Positions 1-12,865 are shown, counted from the stretch's first letter. The stretch: 64,000 nt of DNA from Pseudomonas kermanshahensis (GCF_014269205.2 NZ_JABWRY020000001.1:3658001-3722000); one strand, 5' to 3'. The notes: generated from the sequence alone by a model not told the origin. Numbers and translations are program-made.

Positions 1-192
1 GCCAACACCCTCAAGGCACGGGCCTACACGCTGTTCGGTGCCTTCGCCCGCTACCGGCTGGATGAGCACACCACGGTGACCGGGCGAGTGCGCAACCTGA
101 CCGACGAGGTGTATGCCAAGCAGGCCTACAGCTCCCAGTACTACATGGGAGCTCCGCGCACCTTCGAGGTGGCGCTGGACATGCGCTTCTGA
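1..192 (+). CDS. TonB-dependent receptor, C-terminal fragment
   Basis: The window opens inside this gene; only the last 63 codons are visible before TGA at 190-192. The residues contain RVRNLTDEVYAK, the usual 'N-L-x-D-x-x-Y' strand near the end of TonB-dependent outer-membrane receptors, and the protein ends in MRF, the terminal aromatic residue typical of outer-membrane beta-barrels. The Ala-Pro-Arg-Thr-Phe sequence before the last strand is also typical of siderophore-type receptors. It would import a ferric siderophore or another ligand, but the substrate cannot be read from the tail. A hairpin follows the stop codon. Confidence 0.85.
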   Translation, partial: ANTLKARAYTLFGAFARYRLDEHTTVTGRVRNLTDEVYAKQAYSSQYYMGAPRTFEVALDMRF

Positions 193-197
193 GGTGT

Positions 198-233
198 CAG
201 CCCTGCTGCAAGGGGTATGCCGCAGCAGGGCTG
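198..233 (+). terminator. Hairpin after TonB receptor gene
   Basis: A perfect 12-bp inverted repeat (CAGCCCTGCTGC / GCAGCAGGGCTG) with a 12-nt loop starts six bases after the receptor stop codon. No clear T-tract follows, so it may be a weak intrinsic terminator or a 3'-stabilising hairpin. Confidence 0.55.
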
Positions 234-383
234 TACTCGCCTGGTTGAAACAGGCATCCCAGTGTCGCCCTCGACGAAGCTCCCGCAGGCGCTCACCGAT
301 CTACTGGCAAGCACAACAATGATGACGCGGCCCGACCGCGTCACGTTCATTCAGGCTGCCAATGGAAACCGGAGAGCTCCCAC

Positions 384-1721
384 ATGTCCGCACCTCATGA
401 GGTATCCCCCGCCACCCTGCGCCGGGTGATCGCCGCCTCTGCCATCGGCAACTTCGTCGAGTGGTTCGACTTTGCCGTCTATGGCTTTCTCGCCACGCTG
501 ATTGCCAGCCAGTTCTTCGCCAGTGAAGATGCCAGCGTGGCTTTGCTCAAGACCTTCGCCGTGTTTGCCGTGGCATTTGCCCTGCGCCCGCTCGGCGGTA
601 TCGTGTTCGGCGCACTGGGTGACCGCCTGGGCCGCAAGCGCATCCTGTCGCTGACCATCCTGCTGATGGCCGGCTCCACCACCTTGATCGGCTTGCTGCC
701 GACCTATGCCAGCATTGGCCTGGCGGCACCCGTGCTGTTGACCCTGGCCCGTTGCCTGCAAGGCTTCTCGGCGGGTGGCGAGTACGCCGGCGCCTGCGCC
801 TACCTGATGGAGCATGCGCCCAACGACAAGCGCGCGTTCTACGGCAGCTTCGTGCCGGTCTCGACCTTTTCAGCCTTTGCCTGCGCGGCGGTGATCGCCT
901 ACGGCCTGGAAGCCAACCTGACGGCCGAGGCGATGAACGCCTGGGGCTGGCGCGTGCCTTTCCTGATCGCCGCCCCGTTGGGCCTGGTAGGCCTGTACCT
1001 GCGCTGGCGCATGGAAGAAACCCCGGCGTTCCGCGAAGCTGTGGCCCAAGGCAAAGAACACGAGCACTCGCCGCTCAAGGAGACCCTGCGCAACCATGGC
1101 CGGGCCATCCGCAACCTAGGGGCGTTCATCTCGCTGACGGCGCTGTCGTTCTATATGTTCACCACCTACTTTGCCACCTACCTGCAACTGGTCGGCAACC
1201 TCACCCGTGCGCAATCGCTGCTGGTAACCACAGTGGCGTTGTTGTTCGCTGCCGTCGGCTGCCCGCTGGCCGGGGCGTTTTGTGACCGGGTGGGGCGGCG
1301 CAAGACCATTGGTTTCACCTGCCTGTGGGTGATGGTCTGTGTGTTCCCGGCGTATTGGCTGGCCAGTTCCGGCTCACTGTCCGGGGCGCTGCTGGGGGTG
1401 ATTCTGCTGGCCGTGGGCGCGCTGTGCAGCGGCGTGGTGACTGCGGCATTGCTGTCGGAAAGCTTCCCGACACGGACCCGCTATACCGCGTCGGCGATTA
1501 CCTACAACGTGGCCTATACGCTGTTCGGCGGCACTGCGCCGTTGGTGGCGACCTGGTTGATCGGGCAGACGGGTAGCAGCCTGGCACCGGCGTTTTACCT
1601 GGTGGTGATTGCGCTGGTGGCTTTGGTCGGAGGGTTGGCATTGCCGGAGACGTCGCGGATTTCGTTGCATGATGAGGCCGGCGTCGATAGCGTGCGGCCT
1701 GGGGTACGGAGCAGCGTTTGA
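384..1721 (+). CDS. MFS transporter, metabolite:H+ symporter (MHS) type
   Basis: 445 residues, the usual length for the MHS branch of the major facilitator superfamily (ProP, KgtP, citrate and dicarboxylate carriers). The N-terminus NFVEWFDFAVYGF and the loop GDRLGRKR between helices 2 and 3 are the family signatures, and about twelve hydrophobic segments are visible. It is predicted to be an inner-membrane proton symporter for a small organic acid or betaine-like solute; the substrate is not determinable. GGAGAG lies seven bases before ATG. It stands alone between a TonB receptor tail and the convergent czc operon. Confidence 0.85.
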   Translation: MSAPHEVSPATLRRVIAASAIGNFVEWFDFAVYGFLATLIASQFFASEDASVALLKTFAVFAVAFALRPLGGIVFGALGDRLGRKRILSLTILLMAGSTTLIGLLPTYASIGLAAPVLLTLARCLQGFSAGGEYAGACAYLMEHAPNDKRAFYGSFVPVSTFSAFACAAVIAYGLEANLTAEAMNAWGWRVPFLIAAPLGLVGLYLRWRMEETPAFREAVAQGKEHEHSPLKETLRNHGRAIRNLGAFISLTALSFYMFTTYFATYLQLVGNLTRAQSLLVTTVALLFAAVGCPLAGAFCDRVGRRKTIGFTCLWVMVCVFPAYWLASSGSLSGALLGVILLAVGALCSGVVTAALLSESFPTRTRYTASAITYNVAYTLFGGTAPLVATWLIGQTGSSLAPAFYLVVIALVALVGGLALPETSRISLHDEAGVDSVRPGVRSSV

Positions 1722-1728
1722 GATTTTT

Positions 1729-1747
1729 GGGGCCGCTGTGCGGCCCC
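1729..1747. terminator. Hairpin between convergent MFS and czcA genes
   Basis: GGGGCCGC / GCGGCCCC with a 3-nt loop fills the 33-bp gap between two convergent genes. The T-run lies on the 5' side for the plus-strand gene, so this is not a canonical rho-independent terminator. Confidence 0.45.
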
Positions 1748-1754
1748 GGCATTA

Positions 1755-6117
<4,363 letters not shown>

Positions 6118-6153
6118 TGTTGCTCCTGCTATTCGTGTTTTTGCTCAAGCCAA

Positions 6154-6273
6154 TGGGCCCGCTGCGCGACCCATCGCCGGCAAGCCAGCTCCCACAGGGA
6201 CGGCACCGTGCATCAATGTGGCGCTTCATTTGTGGGAGCTGGCTTGCCGGCGATGGCCGCGCAGCGGCCCCTG
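6154..6273. repeat. Long REP-like inverted repeat between czcC and czcB
   Basis: The 26-bp arms 6171-6196 and 6231-6256 are exact reverse complements, and imperfect pairing extends both arms to about 42 bp. The core GGCTTGCCGG belongs to the Pseudomonas REP type. It fills the 158-bp gap within the efflux operon, where it could stabilise or attenuate the transcript. Confidence 0.8.
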
Positions 6274-6275
6274 AA

Positions 6276-7529
6276 TCACAAGCCGCCCTCAAGGTCGCCA
6301 TACAGGCGCTCGACCTGGGCCCGCGCATCAGTCGCCGAGGCCAAGGCTTGCAGGTACAAGCCCCGCGCCTCGATCAGCGTGCGCTGGGCATCGAGCACAT
6401 CGAGAAACGCGAACTTGCCCATCTCGAAGCCACGGGTGGCGGTGTCTACCGCTTGCTGCGCCGAGGGCAGGATGGTGCGGTTGTAGGCCTGCACTTCCTG
6501 CATGGCCGTGGCCCATTGGCTGAGGGCACTGCGGGTCTCGCTGCGCAAGCGCAACTCAACGGCATTGCGCAGGTCACGGGCCTGGTCAGCACGTCGCGCA
6601 GCCACCAGCACGTTGCCTTGGTTACGGTCGAACAACGGCAGCGGCATCGACAGCCCGACCACGTTGACTCGCTCGCGGTCCTCACGGCTGTATTGGCTGC
6701 CGAGGCTGACGGTGAGGTCGGGTATGCGCTGAGCCTTTTCAGAGCCCAACGACGCTTCGCCGCGCTCGACCTGCGCCGCCGCCAAGCGCCACTCGGCGGT
6801 CTGTTCGACCCTGGCCAGCAAGGCCTCGGCCGCAGGCGGGGCACCCGGCGACAAATCAGTGGCCAGCAGGCGGTCGAAGCGTGCCACCGGGCTGCCCGTC
6901 AACCGCGCCAAGGCCTGATAAGCCACACTGCGCTGTGAGGCGGCGCGGCGTACTTGCGCCTGCGCCTGGGCCAGTTGCACCTGGGCCCGCGTGGCCTCTA
7001 CCGGCGAAGACTGGCCGGCCGTGACGCGGCCCTGTACCACCCGCAGCCCGCGCTCCGTCAGTGCCTGGGACTGTTGCGCCAGCTCCAGCGCCGTTTGCGC
7101 ACGCAGGGCCGCGTGGAAGGCCTGCACCACATCGGCGCGCAAGCCATTGCGCTGGCGTTCCAAGTCAAGCTGGGCGATGGTCTGGCCGGCACCGGCCACG
7201 GCGATGCGCGCTCCCCGCTTGCCGCCCAGCTCCAGTGGCTGGCTCAGGGTGACCGTGGTGGTGCGCGTCTCGCGGCGGGTGTCCTCGACTTCCCAGGACA
7301 GCTGCGGGTTAGGTATCAACCCCGCTTGGCGCCGCTCGCCTTCGGCAATGCCGATTTCACGGCCCGCGGCAGCAAGTTCCGGGTTTTGCGCAAAGGCAGC
7401 GCTAAGCGCTTCGGGCAGGCTCAGGCTGCCACTGGCCTGGGCACTGGCAGTGGCAGTGGCAGTGGCAGTGGCAGCCAGTAACAGGCAAAGCAAGGCGATC
7501 TTGCGGGGGATGGCACGGGGGCAGGGCAC
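6276..7529 (-). CDS. czcC: TolC-family outer-membrane channel, CzcC
   Basis: 417 residues. A signal peptide (IALLCLLLAATATA...) contains an Ala/Thr dipeptide run. The mature part starts SLSLPEALSAAFAQNPEL, the classic outer-membrane-efflux-protein opening, and contains the GLIPNPQLSWEVED segment of CzcC/CnrC proteins and two internal OEP repeats. It forms the outer-membrane duct of the CzcCBA pump. The start is GTG at 7529 with GAGGA eight bases upstream. It is the first gene of the operon; a palindromic operator candidate lies 74 bp upstream. Confidence 0.9.
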   Translation of the reverse strand: MPCPRAIPRKIALLCLLLAATATATATASAQASGSLSLPEALSAAFAQNPELAAAGREIGIAEGERRQAGLIPNPQLSWEVEDTRRETRTTTVTLSQPLELGGKRGARIAVAGAGQTIAQLDLERQRNGLRADVVQAFHAALRAQTALELAQQSQALTERGLRVVQGRVTAGQSSPVEATRAQVQLAQAQAQVRRAASQRSVAYQALARLTGSPVARFDRLLATDLSPGAPPAAEALLARVEQTAEWRLAAAQVERGEASLGSEKAQRIPDLTVSLGSQYSREDRERVNVVGLSMPLPLFDRNQGNVLVAARRADQARDLRNAVELRLRSETRSALSQWATAMQEVQAYNRTILPSAQQAVDTATRGFEMGKFAFLDVLDAQRTLIEARGLYLQALASATDARAQVERLYGDLEGGL

Positions 7530-7602
7530 GAAACAGGTCCTCGTCGGCGAGCGTTGGCGAGGGACTGTAGGGCGGCGTGCTTATCGGGGCGGTGGCGTGA
7601 AC

Positions 7603-7618
7603 ATTACAATGCTGTAAT
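7603..7618. promoter_or_regulatory. Palindromic operator candidate upstream of czcC
   Basis: ATTACAATGCTGTAAT contains the inverted repeat ATTACA-N4-TGTAAT in the 224-bp divergent region between czcC and aroQ. It is 74 bp from the czcC start. The symmetry fits a dimeric regulator controlling metal efflux; which regulator is unknown. Confidence 0.45.
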
Positions 7619-7689
7619 CAGAGGGGGGGCGGCACTGGCGCAAAACGTCCGGTTATCGCCCACTTTCCCATCCGAGTCCGTTCATGCAA

Positions 7690-7719
7690 TTGACGAAACT
7701 AACCAGGTGGTACAAAGAT
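7690..7719 (+). promoter_or_regulatory. Possible sigma-70 promoter of aroQ
   Basis: TTGACG at 7690-7695 is a good -35 box. AAAGAT, 18 bases downstream, or TACAAA, 15 bases downstream, could serve as the -10. It lies about 40 bases upstream of the aroQ start. This is a by-eye call. Confidence 0.3.
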
Positions 7720-7753
7720 AAGCGCATCCAAAAACAACAAAGCGATGCCTTTC

Positions 7754-8203
7754 ATGAAGCCCCTTATTCTTGTGCTGAACGGCCCTAACCTGAACATGCT
7801 GGGCACCCGCGAGCCCACTCAGTATGGCCATGAAACCCTTGCTGACCTGGCCCAAGGCTGCGCCGACAGTGCCCTTGCCAAAGGCCTGGAAATCGAATTC
7901 CGCCAGACCAACCACGAAGGCGAACTGATCGACTGGATCCATGCCGCCCGTGGCCGCTGTGCTGGCATCCTGATCAACCCGGGCGCCTGGACCCACACCT
8001 CCGTGGCCATCCGCGACGCTCTGGTGGCCAGTGAACTGCCCGTCATCGAGGTGCACCTGTCCAACGTGCACAAACGCGAGCCCTTCCGCCATCTGTCGTT
8101 CGTCTCGTCGATTGCCGTTGGCGTGATCTGCGGGCTGGGCAGCCATGGCTACCGCCTGGCCCTGAGCCACTTCGCGGAAATGTTCCAGGAGCAGACCGCA
8201 TGA
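7754..8203 (+). CDS. aroQ: Type II 3-dehydroquinate dehydratase
   Basis: 149 residues from the chosen ATG ([10 protein letters not shown]), the usual length for the dodecameric type II enzyme. Visible motifs are [13 protein letters not shown] at the N-terminus with the catalytic Tyr24 of the QYG segment, the NPGAWTHTS loop, and [11 protein letters not shown] with the catalytic His101. It interconverts 3-dehydroquinate and 3-dehydroshikimate. Another in-frame ATG lies three codons upstream at 7745; neither start has a strong Shine-Dalgarno, and the family N-terminus favours 7754. Its stop overlaps the start of the dehydrogenase gene by four bases (ATGA), so the two are translationally coupled. 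Confidence 0.93.
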   Translation: MKPLILVLNGPNLNMLGTREPTQYGHETLADLAQGCADSALAKGLEIEFRQTNHEGELIDWIHAARGRCAGILINPGAWTHTSVAIRDALVASELPVIEVHLSNVHKREPFRHLSFVSSIAVGVICGLGSHGYRLALSHFAEMFQEQTA

Positions 8204-9048
8204 GCCAACAGGCCATCCTCGCCGGCCTCATCGGCCGCGGCATCCAGCTGTCGCGCACCCCTGCGCTGCATGAGCATGAAGGTGACGCGCAATCCCTGCG
8301 TTACCTGTATCGCCTGATTGATGCCGATCAATTGCAGCTAGACGACAGCGCCCTGCCCGGCCTGCTCGATGCCGCACAGCACACCGGGTTCACCGGGCTC
8401 AACATCACCTACCCGTTCAAACAGGCGATTCTGCCGCTGCTCGACGAGCTGTCGGATGAAGCCCGAGGGATCGGCGCGGTGAATACCGTGGTGCTCAAGG
8501 ACGGCAAGCGGGTTGGCCACAATACTGACTGCCTGGGCTTCGCCGAAGGCCTGCGCCGCGGCCTGCCGGATGTGGCACGCCGGCAAGTGGTGCAAATGGG
8601 CGCTGGTGGCGCAGGCTCGGCCGTGGCCCATGCGCTGCTGGGCGAAGGGGTCGAACGGCTGGTGCTGTTCGAAGTCGACGCGGCGCGGGCACAAGCGCTG
8701 GTCGATAACCTCAACGGGCATTTCGGTGCCGGCCGTGCGGTGCTCGGCACTGACCTGCGCGCAGCATTGGCCGAGGCGGACGGGCTGGTCAACACCACGC
8801 CCGTGGGCATGGCCAAGCTGCCGGGTACGCCGCTGCCGGTGGAGCTGCTGCATGAACGGTTGTGGGTGGCAGAGATCATCTACTTCCCGCTGGAGACCGA
8901 ACTGTTGCGCGCCGCGCGGGCATTGGGTTGCCGCACGCTCGATGGCAGCAACATGGCCGTGTTCCAGGCGGTCAAGGCGTTCGAGCTGTTCAGTGGGCGC
9001 GAGGCCGATGCGGCGCGGATGCAGGCGCATTTTGCCAGTTTTAGCTGA
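8200..9048 (+). CDS. AroE-family shikimate/quinate dehydrogenase, probably NAD-dependent
   Basis: 282 residues with the two-domain shikimate dehydrogenase layout. Substrate motifs NITYPFK (catalytic Lys74) and HNTDCLGF (catalytic Asp110) are intact. The Rossmann loop GAGGAGSAV (about 134-142) is followed by LFEVD, so acidic residues (Glu158, Asp160) sit where NADP-specific AroE has Asn-Arg-Thr. That pattern resembles NAD-linked corynebacterial quinate/shikimate dehydrogenase. With the upstream type II dehydratase it would form two adjacent steps of quinate/shikimate use. It is probably an accessory AroE-like paralogue rather than the sole biosynthetic AroE; I recall a characterised AroE-like1 enzyme from P. 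putida that may be its orthologue. Confidence 0.85.
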   Translation: MSQQAILAGLIGRGIQLSRTPALHEHEGDAQSLRYLYRLIDADQLQLDDSALPGLLDAAQHTGFTGLNITYPFKQAILPLLDELSDEARGIGAVNTVVLKDGKRVGHNTDCLGFAEGLRRGLPDVARRQVVQMGAGGAGSAVAHALLGEGVERLVLFEVDAARAQALVDNLNGHFGAGRAVLGTDLRAALAEADGLVNTTPVGMAKLPGTPLPVELLHERLWVAEIIYFPLETELLRAARALGCRTLDGSNMAVFQAVKAFELFSGREADAARMQAHFASFS

Positions 9049-9058
9049 GTCGGCAGCT

Positions 9059-9119
9059 GCCCTTTCGCGGGCAAACCCGCTCCCACAGGCTGTGGGAGCG
9101 GGCTTGCCCGCGAAAGGGC
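9059..9119. repeat. REP palindrome between aroE-like and redoxin genes
   Basis: Two 30-bp arms (9059-9088 and 9090-9119) form a near-perfect inverted repeat with one mismatch and a single-base centre. They contain the P. putida REP core (GGGCTTGCCCGCG). It lies between convergent genes and could act as a bidirectional terminator. Confidence 0.85.
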
Positions 9120-9132
9120 CGGCCCAGGCGCA

Positions 9133-9669
9133 TCAACCCTTTTCGTCCAGCAAGGCCTTCAACACCTGTTCCTGCCCGGTATAATCCCCCTCGCCAAAAT
9201 GCACGTGGCGTACCTGCCCTGTGCGGTCGACAAAATAATGCGCCGGCCAGAACTGGTTACCCCAGGCATTCCACACCCGGTGATCATTGTCCACCGCCAC
9301 CGGGTAACCGATCCCCAGCGTCGCCACCTTGTCGCGCAAGGTCGCGACGTCATGCTCGTAGTCATACTCAGGCGTGTGCACGCCCACCACCACCAGCCCC
9401 TGGTCGGCGTAACGCCGTGCCCAGTCATTCACATGCGGCAGGCTACGCTGGCAGTTGATGCAGTCCCAAGTCCAGAAGTCCACCAGCACCACCTTGCCTT
9501 TGAGCGCCGGCGCATCCAGTGGCGGCGAATTCAACCACTGGCTGGCCCCCGCCAGCGACGGCATGGCGCCGTAACTGTCGCGGGCCTCCAGATAGCCCGC
9601 CAGGCCGAGGCCTGTCAGGGCCAGCGCAATGCCGCCCACCTTTAACATCAGGCGGCGATCAATTGTCAT
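9133..9669 (-). CDS. Thioredoxin-like (redoxin) protein with CINC motif
   Basis: 178 residues: an N-terminal membrane anchor (about 9-27) followed by a thioredoxin fold facing the periplasm. The redox motif is WDCINC (Cys70, Cys73), as in TlpA/DipZ-type 'CINC' redoxins, and PVAVDNDHRVWNAWGNQFWPAHYFVD carries the downstream cis-Pro region. It is probably a periplasmic thiol-disulfide oxidoreductase. ATG at 9669 overlaps the end of the upstream DUF2790 gene by 11 bp, so the pair is co-transcribed. A longer frame to 9777 would run through that gene and is rejected. The partner protein is unknown. Confidence 0.85.
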   Translation of the reverse strand: MTIDRRLMLKVGGIALALTGLGLAGYLEARDSYGAMPSLAGASQWLNSPPLDAPALKGKVVLVDFWTWDCINCQRSLPHVNDWARRYADQGLVVVGVHTPEYDYEHDVATLRDKVATLGIGYPVAVDNDHRVWNAWGNQFWPAHYFVDRTGQVRHVHFGEGDYTGQEQVLKALLDEKG

Positions 9670-9934
9670 GGCAACCGCCGGTGGCGTACGAGCGGTATTC
9701 CACGCGCTGGTGCTGACCTTTGGAATCGAGGTAGTCCATGCGGGTGTTGACCAGGCCGCAGGTGTTGCCCTGATCATCCTGCACCGAGAGGACTTTCTTC
9801 ACATCTAGATGATCACCGTAGCGGTACTGCATCACACTGGCATCGTTCATCGCGGTGGTGGCGGCCTGAGCGGCAATGGCGCCGAAACTGAACACGGCAA
9901 ACAGGCTGACGCTGGCGAAGGCTTTGAGGTTCAT
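9659..9934 (-). CDS. DUF2790-type small secreted protein
   Basis: 91 residues. A signal peptide (FASVSLFAVFSFGAIAAQA) precedes a short mature domain with the pattern LDVKKVLSVQDD...CGLVNTRMDYLDSKG...EYRSYATGGC. This matches the Pseudomonas DUF2790 family of small periplasmic proteins; the two Cys residues could form a disulfide. AGGAGAG lies five bases before ATG. It is the first gene of a two-gene operon with the CINC redoxin, and divergent from the two-component system. Function is unknown. Confidence 0.8.
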   Translation of the reverse strand: MNLKAFASVSLFAVFSFGAIAAQAATTAMNDASVMQYRYGDHLDVKKVLSVQDDQGNTCGLVNTRMDYLDSKGQHQRVEYRSYATGGCHDN

Positions 9935-10067
9935 GGCAACTCTCCTGTGGAACGCTTCAGGTGGGGAGGGTTGCTCCCCGGTCGAGAGCCATTACACGGC
10001 CGCCAGGTATCCCGTATGTGTCACCCGAGCCTGTGATCTGCTTCCTCCTGTATCTCTGTCAACGCCA

Positions 10068-10083
10068 GATACACTGCAATACA
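10068..10083 (+). promoter_or_regulatory. Direct-repeat operator candidate upstream of response regulator
   Basis: GATACACTGCAATACA has two half-sites (GATACA, AATACA) whose starts are 10 bp apart, the spacing used by OmpR/PhoB-family dimers. It lies 70 bp before the response-regulator ATG, in the region divergent from the DUF2790 gene. Near-copies occur at 12244-12259 and 14916-14931. Confidence 0.5.
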
Positions 10084-10153
10084 AAACCCCGCAGGCAAGC
10101 GCGATAACGCTCGGTACACTGCGCCAACCCCACCCCATACAGGAACGCTGCGC

Positions 10154-10894
10154 ATGGAACACGTCGATCACATCCTGATCGTCGACGACGACCGCGAGAT
10201 CCGCGAACTGGTCGGCAACTACCTGAAGAAGAACGGCCTGCGGACCAGCATCGTTGCCGATGGCCGGCAGATGCGCGCCTTTCTCGAAGCCAACAGCGTC
10301 GACCTGATCGTCCTCGACATCATGATGCCCGGCGACGATGGCCTATTGCTGTGCCGTGAATTGCGTGCCGGCAAACACCGCAACACGCCCGTGCTGATGC
10401 TGACCGCACGCAACGACGAGACCGACCGCATCATCGGCCTAGAGATGGGCGCCGACGACTACCTGACCAAACCGTTCTCCGCCCGCGAACTGCTGGCCCG
10501 CATCAATGCCGTGCTACGCCGTACGCGCATGCTGCCGCCGAACCTGACCATCAGCGAAAGCAGCCGCCTGCTGGCCTTCGGCCAATGGCGTCTGGACACC
10601 ACAGCACGCCACCTGCTCGACAGTGAAGACACCCTGGTGGCCCTGAGCGGCGCCGAGTACCGGCTGCTGCGGGTATTTCTCGACCACCCGCAGCGGGTGC
10701 TCAGCCGCGAGCAACTGCTCAACCTCACCCAGGGTCGTGAGGCGGACATCTTCGACCGTTCCATCGACCTGCTGGTCAGCCGCCTGCGCCAGCGCCTGGG
10801 TGATGACGCCCGCGAACCCAGCTGCATCAAGACTGTGCGCAGCGAAGGCTACGTGTTCTCGCTGCCGGTGCAATTGCTCGGGTCGCCCTCATGA
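10154..10894 (+). CDS. OmpR-family response regulator
   Basis: 246 residues: receiver domain (about 6-118) with acidic pocket VDDD, phospho-acceptor Asp55 in VLDIMMPG, Thr in LTAR and Lys in TKPF, then a winged-helix DNA-binding domain (about 140-240) with the GYVF wing. It is partnered with the overlapping histidine kinase gene (ATGA, four bases). AGGA lies nine bases upstream of ATG. The direct repeat upstream of this gene, and its copies before the DoxX and RiPP-precursor genes, suggest autoregulation and control of those genes; this is inference. The stimulus is unknown; copper or another envelope-metal signal is plausible from the neighbours. Confidence 0.93.
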   Translation: MEHVDHILIVDDDREIRELVGNYLKKNGLRTSIVADGRQMRAFLEANSVDLIVLDIMMPGDDGLLLCRELRAGKHRNTPVLMLTARNDETDRIIGLEMGADDYLTKPFSARELLARINAVLRRTRMLPPNLTISESSRLLAFGQWRLDTTARHLLDSEDTLVALSGAEYRLLRVFLDHPQRVLSREQLLNLTQGREADIFDRSIDLLVSRLRQRLGDDAREPSCIKTVRSEGYVFSLPVQLLGSPS

Positions 10895-12177
10895 AATGGC
10901 CCCGTACCCTGGCCTCGCGCCTGGCATTGATCTTCTTCACAGGGCTGGTCCTGGCCTATGGGTTGTCGTTCGGCCTGCAAGCCTACGAGCGCTACATCAG
11001 CAGCCGCTCGATGATGCTCAGCAACCTGGAGCAGGACGTCGCCACTTCGGTGGCCATCCTCGACCGCCTGCCCGCCGCCGAACGTGCCGCCTGGCTGCCG
11101 CGCCTGGAGCGGCGCACCTACCGCTACCACCTTGACCAGGGCCAGGATGGCCAGGCGATGCCGACCAGCGACCCGCCCATGGCCGCCGAGTCGATCGTCA
11201 AAGCCATCGGCAACGACTACCGCTTGACCTTCCAAGAGATCCCCGGCCCCAATGCGCATTTTCAGGTGCACTTGAACCTGGCCGATGACGCGCCCCTGAC
11301 CATCGACGTTACCCCGACCCCCGTACCAATCGCCCGCTGGCTGCCGGTGGTTCTGCTGATCCAACTGGCCGTGCTGTTGCTGTGCACCTGGCTGGCAGTG
11401 CGGCTGGCCATCGGCCCGCTCACCCGCCTGTCGCAGGCGGTGGATAACCTCGACCCAGACAAACCCGGTGTGCAACTGGACGAAAGCGGCCCGCGCGAGG
11501 TGAAGTACGCCGCCGTTGCCTTCAATGCCTTACAGGCGCGTATCGCGGCCTACCTCAAGGAGCGCATGCAGTTGCTGGCGGCGATCTCCCACGACCTGCA
11601 AACCCCCATCACCCGCATGAAGTTGCGGGTCGAAGTGATGGACGAGGGGGTCGAGAAAGACAAGCTGTGGCACGACCTGGATGCCATGGAGCACCTGGTA
11701 CGTGAAGGTGTGGCCTATGCCCGCAGCATGGACATCAACACCGAAGCCCCGTGCCGGATCAACCTGGATGCCTTCCTCGACAGCCTGGTGTTCGACTACC
11801 AGGACAGCGGCGCCCAGGTCGAACGCCACGGCAACGCCGACGGCCTGCTGGAAACCCGCCCGCATGCGCTGCGCAGGGTGTTGGTCAACCTGGTGGACAA
11901 CGCCTTGAAGTTCGCAGGTAAAGCACAGCTGGAGGTCAGCCGTGAACAAGGATGCACCCGGATTCGAATACTCGATGACGGCCCGGGGATTCCGGAAGAT
12001 GAGCTCAATGAGGTGCTCAAGCCGTTCTACCGGGTAGAAAGCTCGCGTAACCGCAGTACCGGAGGCACCGGCTTGGGGCTGGCGATCGCGCAGCAATTGA
12101 CCCAGGCCATGGGTGGGCGCTTGACCCTGAGCAATCGCCAAGGTGGCGGGTTGTGTGCACAGATCGAGTTGAAGTGA
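10891..12177 (+). CDS. Sensor histidine kinase
   Basis: 428 residues with an EnvZ-like layout: transmembrane helix about 10-30, a periplasmic sensor region about 31-148, a second helix about 150-172, HAMP, HisKA with the phospho-acceptor His234 in AISHDLQTPITRM, and HATPase with the DDGPGIP and GGTGLGLAIA motifs. The periplasmic part has no Cys or His cluster that would name a ligand. It overlaps the response-regulator gene by four bases, so they are a cognate pair. Orthologues outside the classical CopS/CzcS groups are possible; the signal is not deducible. Confidence 0.92.
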   Translation: MKWPRTLASRLALIFFTGLVLAYGLSFGLQAYERYISSRSMMLSNLEQDVATSVAILDRLPAAERAAWLPRLERRTYRYHLDQGQDGQAMPTSDPPMAAESIVKAIGNDYRLTFQEIPGPNAHFQVHLNLADDAPLTIDVTPTPVPIARWLPVVLLIQLAVLLLCTWLAVRLAIGPLTRLSQAVDNLDPDKPGVQLDESGPREVKYAAVAFNALQARIAAYLKERMQLLAAISHDLQTPITRMKLRVEVMDEGVEKDKLWHDLDAMEHLVREGVAYARSMDINTEAPCRINLDAFLDSLVFDYQDSGAQVERHGNADGLLETRPHALRRVLVNLVDNALKFAGKAQLEVSREQGCTRIRILDDGPGIPEDELNEVLKPFYRVESSRNRSTGGTGLGLAIAQQLTQAMGGRLTLSNRQGGGLCAQIELK

Positions 12178-12243
12178 GTGCCGCCTGCATCTCGCCCCCT
12201 CAAGGTCTATGCGTGATAGGGATGCCGCCTTACGCAACCGATC

Positions 12244-12259
12244 GCTACAGTCTGATACA
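12244..12259 (+). promoter_or_regulatory. Direct-repeat operator candidate upstream of DoxX gene
   Basis: GCTACAGTCTGATACA: half-sites GCTACA and GATACA with starts 10 bp apart, 83 bp before the DoxX ATG. It has the same spacing as the sites at 10068 and 14916 and matches them at most positions. Confidence 0.5.
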
Positions 12260-12342
12260 CACTGTCGCCTGCGCCGACACACTGCCGATACGCCACCGCT
12301 ACACACTCCCGGCCACACATTGGCACGCCAGGAGTTAAACCG

Positions 12343-12852
12343 ATGACACGCCCCAACATGACGGCATTTACCCACACCTTCAGCCACATTGACCGGATCG
12401 GAAGCTGGAGCGCCGACTTGCCGCTGCGGCTGTTTCTGGCCTGGGAGTTTTTCGAATCTGGTCTGGAAAAATACAACGGCACCAACTGGTTCGGCGACCT
12501 GCAGTCCAGCTTCCCCTTCCCGTTCAGTGCACTGCCCGCAGCGCTGAACTGGCAACTGTCGATGTGGGCCGAGCTGGTGCTGCCTTTACTGCTGTTGCTT
12601 GGCCTGGGCACACGGCTGGCCTCGGCTGGGCTTATGGTCATCACTGTGGTGGCCATTGCTGCGGTGCATTGGCCGGCACAGTGGTCGAGCCTGGCGGAGC
12701 TGGCACAGGGTTATGCCATCACCGACCAGGGTTTCGGCAACTTCAAGTTGCCGCTGATCTACCTGGTGGCACTGCTGCCACTGCTGCTCAAGGGGGCCGG
12801 GCGCTTGAGCCTTGACCACTGGCTCAACGCGCGGTTCGCAGCCAGGGCATGA
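12343..12852 (+). CDS. DoxX-family membrane protein, HvfX-like
   Basis: 169 residues with about four membrane helices and the DoxX opening [18 protein letters not shown]. DoxX proteins encoded beside DUF692/DUF2063 RiPP maturases are called HvfX (or BufD), with a proposed role in maturation or handling of a copper-binding peptide. This gene lies tail-to-tail with the hvfC-type gene rather than inside its operon. AGGAG lies eight bases before the ATG, and an operator-like repeat shared with the precursor gene lies upstream. Assignment to the RiPP system rests on adjacency and the shared motif; a general DoxX role in redox homeostasis is the alternative. Confidence 0.82.
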   Translation: MTRPNMTAFTHTFSHIDRIGSWSADLPLRLFLAWEFFESGLEKYNGTNWFGDLQSSFPFPFSALPAALNWQLSMWAELVLPLLLLLGLGTRLASAGLMVITVVAIAAVHWPAQWSSLAELAQGYAITDQGFGNFKLPLIYLVALLPLLLKGAGRLSLDHWLNARFAARA

Positions 12853-12865
12853 CGCGTAAATAGCA

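Noticed and set aside
7440..7480. GGCAGT-type repeats in the czcC signal peptide as an RNA element
   Set aside because: They encode an Ala/Thr run in the signal peptide (codon-level repeat); no sign of an independent element.
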